From contig JAINUG010000049.1 in the NCBI GenBank assembly GCA_029706075.1, forward strand, positions 1,791,418 to 1,855,417: 64,000 nt of DNA, written 5' to 3'. The stretch comes from Aldrovandia affinis. Its lineage: Eukaryota > Chordata > Actinopteri > Notacanthiformes > Halosauridae. A program made the position numbers and the translations under genes. This document shows, one piece after another, positions 45,601-54,600 of the stretch (position 1 is the first letter of the stretch; the number at the start of each line of letters is the position of its first letter). Below the pieces are notes generated by a model. The model had not been told where the DNA came from. It did not search any database and saw nothing but the letters and a program-made list of their open reading frames with translations.

Positions 45601-48600
45601 TGATTTCTATTCAGCAGCAAGACATGAAAATCCACAGACAAGTGGGCCAGGGCAACAACCTTTACATCGGATTTGTCGTTTTCAAGGTCAGAGATAGGGC
45701 AAGGTTGAAATTAAGCATTTGTCATTTGTAAGGTCTACAGCTGACACGTCAACTTTCCCAAAAGGGTGAGGCTCCCATATGTAACAAGCAAAAGACAGGT
45801 CTGGCTAAATGAATGAATGTCTGTTTCTCCCTCCTTACTTTAAAATTACTTGGACCTGTTCACACTAACCTACATGAAATTACAAAGTGCAGACTGAAGG
45901 TTATAATTCAGCAGTCCAACATCCAGCAATTAGAATTGATTAACAGTTTGAATGACAGAATTCTCTTTTGCATTTGATCATTCTGAAGGTGGAACTGAAC
46001 AGGATTTACAGGGTGCACAGAATCGTGACCCAAAAGGTCGAAGCAACAATCACCTACACAAACACACGAACGGTTTTCCTGCGCAAGGTTCTTCCTCAGG
46101 GTCGCTACATCCTCATCCCCTCCACTTTTCGGCCAGAGGACCTGGGGGAGTTCATGATAAGGGTCTTCTCAGGTGTGAATTCGGGTTGCAGGTACAGTAT
46201 TGTCCGTAAGCACTGCCGTCTGCCCTGACTCCTGATGCTACATGTGAGCACAAGATCAGAGGATCATCAGGGGCCCTCTATCTAAAATAGACTTAGCTCG
46301 GTGTACAACATACTGTACAGAATGTATGCCCAGATAAACTGGGTGTACATACAGTGGGGTCCAAAAGTGATGAATGATTAAAACAAACAGATCTTGGTAG
46401 TGGACTCAGACTTTTGGACCCCACTGTATATTGGGCAAACATTTATATCAAATACTTATTACTGCACAGGATAAAATGTTATGCACTAATTAGTGATTAG
46501 AAACACTTGCGAGCATCACAAACTTTATATGAGCAGAAAACTTTCAGAACAGCTCTATCCTCAAATTAATTCAGAAAAAATGAACCATTTAAGAAAAATA
46601 ACAAATTGAGAGTATCATTGTGACCTTTTCAAATGTATGACTTTTCAAATACATGACATTTTAATTATAATAGCATTATAATAGCATTATAATGTTAGAG
46701 GATGTGGAGCTTTAAATGAAATTGTATACCTGGGTATTATCTGTTAAATATACTAATTGCGGGTGCTACGGATAGCATAGCAATCTAACGCACCGTAATT
46801 TGGCTGGTCTGATATGGTGCTCACTGCCTGTCAGGGACGTGGTTTGAAACCTGTCTCTACCAGACTGGTCCTGGTCATCAGCCCTGATCGGGGGCGGCAT
46901 TTGGCTGTCCGCCCCAGAGGAAGGGTGAGCCGGCTCGAGGTCGCCGTGAAGCACATAAGGGTGTCTCCTGGGTGGGCAAATTCCGTCTCAAAGGAGGCAG
47001 TGTTCCCTGCCCACAGAGAATTAGCTTGCCTCATAGAGATGTGTGGCAGACTCGTGTGTGGAGGGTAAATCTAATGAAATAGAGGATGTAATTGGCTACT
47101 AAAAACTGAAAAAATGAGAAACAAATTAAAGACTTTAAAAAATTAAAAAATAAAACATACTAATTGCGAGTTGTCCAAGATAGATGCATTTTGTCAAGCC
47201 AATGAAGACAAATATTGAATGCCCCCTCTCTAAGAGAGTTGACCCAGGACAAGCCCAAAATGAGGTGCTGGAATGTGTGCCTGGGGTATCCTCGGGTCGT
47301 CACACAGATCCACATATATGGAGCCAACGGGTTGCAGAGCCAGGACAGCTCTGGTGGTGAGTATTGAGACTGCCACACTAAGGCCTTTGGTTCTTGCCTG
47401 GAAGGGCTGTTAAGTTGCCTGTGCATATATTTAAGCAATGCATTCCTGTGATGTAATCTGTCATTTTCAAATCATCCTTTAGTTGCCACTTTACAGTGTC
47501 ACAGTATTGGTAGATCATTAACGAATGGTATCGTTTGTAATGATAAAAACAGTCAAGGAGTGCTTTCAATTAATGTTTTTCATAGTTATTGGAAGTGACC
47601 TAAGAGTCTGTTGGTCAATCCAAAATACGGAGACGTGAATGTTTAATTGCACAGTTGACCACGGGACCACCAGTATGTTAAACACTACCGATGGTAAAAA
47701 CCATCAAATGAAGGGACATTTTTAAAAAGGAGGGGAGAAGAAAAAAAAGAAAAATAGAAGAAAAAAAAAAAGAAAAATAGAGAACAGATTTTTCCCCTAT
47801 ACACTACATTGGCCCTATATTTGAATGCCTAGGTGAGACTGGGAAGGTGTTTCTTTGGATAAACGATTTTATTTAATCACAGCTATGCTATTATTGTTGT
47901 ATCATATAGTGGTATTGTACCATATAGTCACCACTATTTATTTGTTCTGCAGGTGCAAACCCCTATGTAATTATATACTGTGAAGGAACTTCACTTCAAT
48001 CCAGAGTTCAGAGCGACACTCTGGAGCCTGTGTTTGATTTAAGGGGAATATTCTACCGGAAGAAGCCCAGGAAACCCATCACTGTGCAGGTGAGTTCAAA
48101 AAGTAATACATCCTACTAATGTACTGCTGAATTAGCATGGAGAGCAGGGCTGTCAAACAGATAATATGGACTACGTTTAGGGAGTTTAAGGGTCTCTGCT
48201 GTAACCACTCACGCAGAATAGCATATAACCTACAAAAATATATTTAGTACTTCTAACCTGTGCATTCCTGTATAGTGTGTATGTATCTGTACTGTGTGTA
48301 TGAAACTGGAGCAGCCTCCAGGAACCATTGCAGCAGTTCAATGAAATAGTCAAGCGGCAATCAAGTGGGAAGGTATCTTTATTGAGTCTAGATGAATTGT
48401 ACCCCTTTTAACTGATTCTGTAAGCTGTGGAATCAAATCAAATCAAATCAAATTTATTTGTATAGCACTTTTCACAGTTGAACTGTCACAAAATGCTTAA
48501 CAGAGGGGGAACCCCCCCAAAAGCAAGCCTAAAGGCAACAGTAGCATGGGAAAACTCCCTTGATAGGGAAAAACCTTGGGAGGAACCAGACTAAAAGGGG

Positions 48601-51600
48601 GGGAGCCCATCCTCTACTGGCCGGCACAGGGTGTGTCCAAAAAAGACCATATCATGGTCAGTCCAAGGTGACTCAGGGCTGAATGACTTTGCACCTTCTG
48701 AGTTAGGTAGTCAGTGGGGGGGGGGGTTAAACCACGTGAAGGGGGGTCCAGATCCAGGAACTGGGGTAGGTGTGGGGGTGAGGGTTGATGGGGCAGCTCA
48801 CACTTCTCGCAGGATCTAGGGCTCAGGGGCAGGTGCCCCCGAGTCAGAGGCCGAGGCAGAGAAGAGAACATGCAGTCAGAAAAAAAGCAGTGCTATAGCT
48901 AGTAGCAGTAGAGCAGGGGAGCACAAGCATAGGAAATATACAGATAGCCCCGACAGGTGTAAGCTATGGCAGCATACCTATTAGGAGAGGGACAGAGAAT
49001 ACATGCAGCCATGAGAGAGTTCCAAACCATCCACACCCGATCAAGGATAAAGTATGGAAAGTTTCTCACTCCATTAGATACTAGGCCACGGCCTTCTCCA
49101 TCTCTCAACCTAGACTATGTTTGCCAGTAGGCGAGGCTGAAAATATATGTTTTTAATCTAGACTTAAAAATTGAAACTGTGTCCGAATCCCTAGCATGCT
49201 TTGGTAAACCGTTCCACAACAGAGGAGCTCTAAAAGAGAAGGCTCTACCACCAGCTGTGCTTTTCAAAATTCTAGGGAGTAGTAGATGGCCGGCTTCTTG
49301 TGAACGAAGCAGTCGTGTCGGCTTATAAGGGGCAATAATTTCGGTCAGATATACAGTATAGGTGCAAGTCCTTTCACTGCTTTAAAAGTTAGCAACAGTA
49401 CTTTATAATCAGCCCGATATTTAACACAGGAGTAATGTGCTCATATTTCTTGGATCTAGTCAAAATATGTGCTGCTGTATTCTGTACTAGTTGAAGACTC
49501 TTTAGAGAGTCTCACACGCCACGTGACAATCCCTGGACGGGAACAGAGCAGTCTGGAGACGGAGTGGATTTTCCTGGTCCATGGACCGGATTTTTATTTC
49601 AATCAGTGTAGTTCTCTGAACCCAGACACGGGCAGAGAACGAGACTGGGAGCTTTCACTAAAAACAAAACCCTCACGGGTTCGGGACTCAAAACAATAAA
49701 CTCGCCAACACAAACCAGACTACTATAAACTTAATTGGAAACTTTTCAGTTCCCGTTTTCTTTTTTTTTTGTTTGCTCTCTCTCCGGGGTCTCTCACGCC
49801 TTCTCCTCCCTTGTTCCAGCCCCCTACTGAAGAGAGCAGAGCAGTTTTAAAGCACACAGATATAATTATCAGACACAGGACCGGTGTGTGCGCTGGCTGC
49901 TCTGCCAGTAGGCCTGGCCGCTAATCGCCCTGATTAGCTGCCGAGAGCGACGCCAGGGCCCATTCGGTTCGACAGACACCCCCTCCCTGGAGAGGAAGTC
50001 TGCGCACCCATTCGTGGACCCTGGCCGATGGATCACTCGGAAGCAAAAGGGCTGTAAGGCAAGATACCACCGAGTGATCCTGGAGTTGGTGTCTTTCATT
50101 TCATGTAGCCACTGGAGGGGTGCATGGTCAGTATAGAGGGTAAAGGCTTTGCCCAGGAGGTAGTGCCAGAGGGTGAGAGAGGCCCACGTGATCGCCAAAC
50201 ACTCTTTTTCTATTGCGCTGTAGCGGGCCTCTCTCAGAGAAAGCTTCCGACTGATGTAACATACCGGGCGCTCGTCCCCCCCACGCTCCTGGGACAAGAC
50301 TGCACCCACCCCCCTATCTGAGGCGTCGGTCTGTAAAATAAAAGGCAGGGAGAAATCAGGGCTGATTAGCACACAGAGTTGCTTTTATACTCACAAACGC
50401 CACCTGGCACTGCTCCGTCCACTGGACCGGATCTGAGGCTCCCTTTTGGGTGAGATCAGTTAGGGGACTGGCTAGTGCCGAAAAGCCAGGAATAAACCGG
50501 CGATAATAATTTGCCAGTCCCAACAAGGATCTCACCTGTTTTTTTATTTTGGCTGTGGGCAGGCAGAAATGGCCGCGGTTTTATCAATCAAGGGTCTGAC
50601 CTGCCCCCTGCCCAAGAGGAACCCCAGATACCGTACCTCTCTCCGCCCGATAGCGCACTTTCCTGGGTTAGCAGTGAGCCCCACTCCTCTCAGCGTCTGG
50701 AGGACAGCCGCAAATGCTGCATATGCCGCTCCCAATCATTGCTATAGATGACGATGTCATCCAAGTATGCCGCGGCATATGCAGAATGCGGTCGAAGTAG
50801 CCTATCCATTAGCCGCTGAAAGGTGGCCGGAGCCCCATGCAGACCGAAAGGCAAGGTCAGGAATTGATGTAAACCGAACGGAGTAGAGAATGCCGACTTT
50901 GTCACACACCCTGGACGGGAACAGAGCAGTCTGAAGACGGAGTGGATTTTCCTGGTCCACGGGCCAGATTTTTATTTCAATCAGTGTAGTTCTCTGAACC
51001 CAGACACGGGCAGAGAACGAGACTGGGAGCTTTCACTAAAAACAAACTTTCACTTTCACTTTTCTTTTCTTTCTTTCTTTCTTTTTTTTTGGTTCGCTCT
51101 CTCTCTGCAGTCTCTCACGCCTTCTCCTCCCTGGTTCCAGCCCCCTACTGAAGAGAGCAGAGCAGTTTTAAAGCACACAGATGTAATTATCAGACACAGG
51201 ACCGGTGTGTGCGCTGGCTGCTCTGCCAGTAGGCGTGGCCGCTAATCGCCCTGATTACCGACGCCTTCCACAGAGAGCTACTAGAGGAGCCAGATAATAA
51301 GGCATTTACATTTTAAGCATTTAGCAGACGCGACTTACAAGATGTGCATACAGTAAATACATGGTAGGAACAATCATAGTTAGCGCAAGGCATTACAATA
51401 GTCTAGCCTCGATGTGACAAAAGCATGCATCAAGGTTTTTGCATCCTCTAATGACAGAATGTGCCTAATTTTAGCTATGTTTCTTAGGTGAAAGAAGGCT
51501 ACTCTGGAAGTGTTTTTAATATGAATGTCAAATGGAAAATCCTGATCAATAATAAAACCAAGGTTCTTGACCATTAGACTTGATGCAACTATGCAATCAC

Positions 51601-54600
51601 CTGCATTTAACTGCAGATCCAACTTGTTCCTTAATTTTTGGGGCCCAAAACCATCATTTCTGTTTTATCTGAATTCAAAAGCAGGAAATTTACTGTCATC
51701 CAATTCTTTATATCAGAGATACAAGCCTCTAATTGAGTGAGTTGAAGTGTTTCACCTGGTTTCATTGATATGTACAGCTGTGTATCATCTGCAAATCAAT
51801 GGAAATTCACACCATGTTTACAAATAACATTAGCAAGTATAATGAGAACAGCAATGGTAGCAAGTGGAATAATGAGAACAGTAATGGTCCCAGCACTGAA
51901 ACCTTGTGGAATACCATATTTAACCGGAGAGTAGTCGAAAAAAAGAGAACTCTTGATCTAATTGCACAAATTGAAACCTGCCTGATAAGTATGATTTAAA
52001 CCATGAGAGTGCCCATCCACGCAAACCAACCAGGTTTTCTAGCCTGTGAAGGATAATCTGGTGGTCAATAGTGTCAAAAGCAGCACTTATGCCAAGGAGC
52101 ACTAGAATAGAAACACAACCAGTATCCAATGCTAACAGTAAGTCATTTACAACTTTAATAAGTGCCATCTCAGTGCTATGGTTTGGTCTAAAACATGATT
52201 ATAGTGTTTTATACAGATTATTGTTTTTAGGAAAGCAGTTAATTGTTGAGCTACAGATTTCTCAAAAATGTTTGACAAAAAGGGAAGATTTGAAATGGGC
52301 CTATAATTGTTCAGATTAACAGGATCAAGATTTGGTTTCTTTAGAAGAGGCTTGATTACTGCCACTTTTAAAGACTTAGGTACGCAACCCAATAATAGGA
52401 ATGTATTTATGATATCTGACATGGTCTGGCCTAGCACAGGCAAAAGCTGTAGTAAGAGAATGCTTGTATTCTATGAGGCTGTCCTTCCAAGCAGAGCGAA
52501 AAACCTCTAAATTGGTAGAGCGCCATCTGCGTTCTAATTTCCTGGAAACTTGTTTAAGGGCACGGGTATGGTCAGTAAACCACCCTGCAAGTTTCTTCTG
52601 ACTGCATTTTTTCCTCTTGAGGGGTGCGACAGCATCAAGTGTATTCCGTAAAATATGATTTACCGCATCTATTTGATGATCAATTGACAAAAAGCTGTTT
52701 TGATCCTGACTTGATACTAACGACTCGGGAAGTATGTTTATACATTTTGAAGCCGTCAATGAATTTATAGAGCAGCTGGAATAGTATCTAGGTTCCGATT
52801 TAATAGGAATATTTACCTGAATTTCAAAAGTAATCAAAAAGTGATTTGATAGTACAGGATTATGGGGAGACACAATGATATTCTCGACATCGATACCATA
52901 GGATAACACTAAATCTAAGGTATGGTTGTGGCAGTGGGTTGGAATAAAACCAATAGAGTCAATAATAGCTGAAAAGCCAATCGTAAAGGGTCACTATCAT
53001 TATTAACATGTATGTTGAAATCTCCAACAATCACAACTTTATCTGCCATAGTTGCCAAGCTTGATAAAAACTCTGCAAACTCAGAAAGAAGGACAATATA
53101 CAGTCCAGGTGGTCTAAAAATTGTTACTAAGAGGAAGGATTGCACTGAGGTAACTTTATCTTTTATCCAGAAAGCATAACAAGTGATTCAAAAGAGGAGA
53201 ACTTATCCCCACATTTAGGTGTGAAACAACATTTTGTTGTAAAAATCACAGCAACACCGCCCCCTCTACTGGACAGACGCGGCGCTTGACAACTAGCATA
53301 ACCATCAGGAGATGCCTCATTAAGTGCACTGTATTCATCAGGCCTAAGCCAGGTTTCAGTGAAACTAATCAGGTCAAAACTATGGTCAGTGATTAGTTCG
53401 TTCACAAGAACCGCCTTGGGGGAAAGTGATCTAACATTTAACAATCCACGTTTAAAATATATCTTATTACAGGAAACACTTACAGCAGGCTGAGATGTTT
53501 TCATATAAATAAGATTATGTACACAAATGCCACGACAGCCAGTGTGCTCAGATAGCTTTTTATTTCTAAAACCATTTCCAAAATGAGAGACAGACACAGT
53601 CTCAATAGCTAAGCTAGTCACAGGTTTTTGGAAGCTAGCAGACAGTAGTTTAGGACCAGAAGTCTGCTGCCTGACTAGTGCTCTGAGAGGTCACAAATTT
53701 TGCGAGATTAGACTACGGGAAAAATTTCTAGATCGTAGAAGAGCACCTCTCCAGTTCGGGTGGAGTCCGTCTCTCTTCAGTAGGCCAGGCTTTCCCCAAA
53801 AAGTAGGCCAATTGTTTATGAAGCTCAAGTCGTTGTCAGTACACCAGTTAGCCAGCCAGTGATTTAGCGACGTGAGTCTACTATAGACTTTGTCACTCCT
53901 ACGGGCTGGGATAGGGCCAGAGATAATTACTTCCGAGTGTTTTTGTGAGCTTACACACCGAAACAAAATTATTTTTAGTGATCTCCGACTGCCTAAGTCG
54001 AACATCGTTGGTGCCAGCGTGGATAATAATTGTAGAATATTTACGATTATTCTTAGCTAGCACCTTTAAGTTTGCCTCCACGTCGGTAGCTCTGGCCCCA
54101 GGCAAACATTGGACTATGGTCGCTGGTGACTCTATCCTCACATTTTGTCAAATGGAATCACCAATAATCAGAACTTTCTCAGTAGGTGTATTACTGAGTG
54201 GGGAGAAACTATTCGAAACGTGAGTTTGGTTTCTGACCTCCTTGGGATGGCGACTATGCCTCCCTCGAACCGTGACAAAAATGCCTTGCTGCGAAGGCTC
54301 TACCGGGGAAAAAGCACTGATATCTGGGCTGTTTAAACTTCCTGATGCATCCAGTGCTTGCAGAAAATACTCTATGTAACTCTCTCCCTCCTGAAACAGC
54401 GTCCGGACGCGGTCCTCAAGCTCAACTATTTTCTGAGCCAATTCTAAATTAAGTTGACACTTCCTACAAATACCAGTTACGCTAAACTTGGCGTCAGAAC
54501 TAATACTAAACATATTGCACTCCAAGCAGGAAACAAGGAAGGAAGCCATCGTCAAATTCCTTACTGTAAATTAGTTTTCTAGATGGTAGAACAGAAAACC

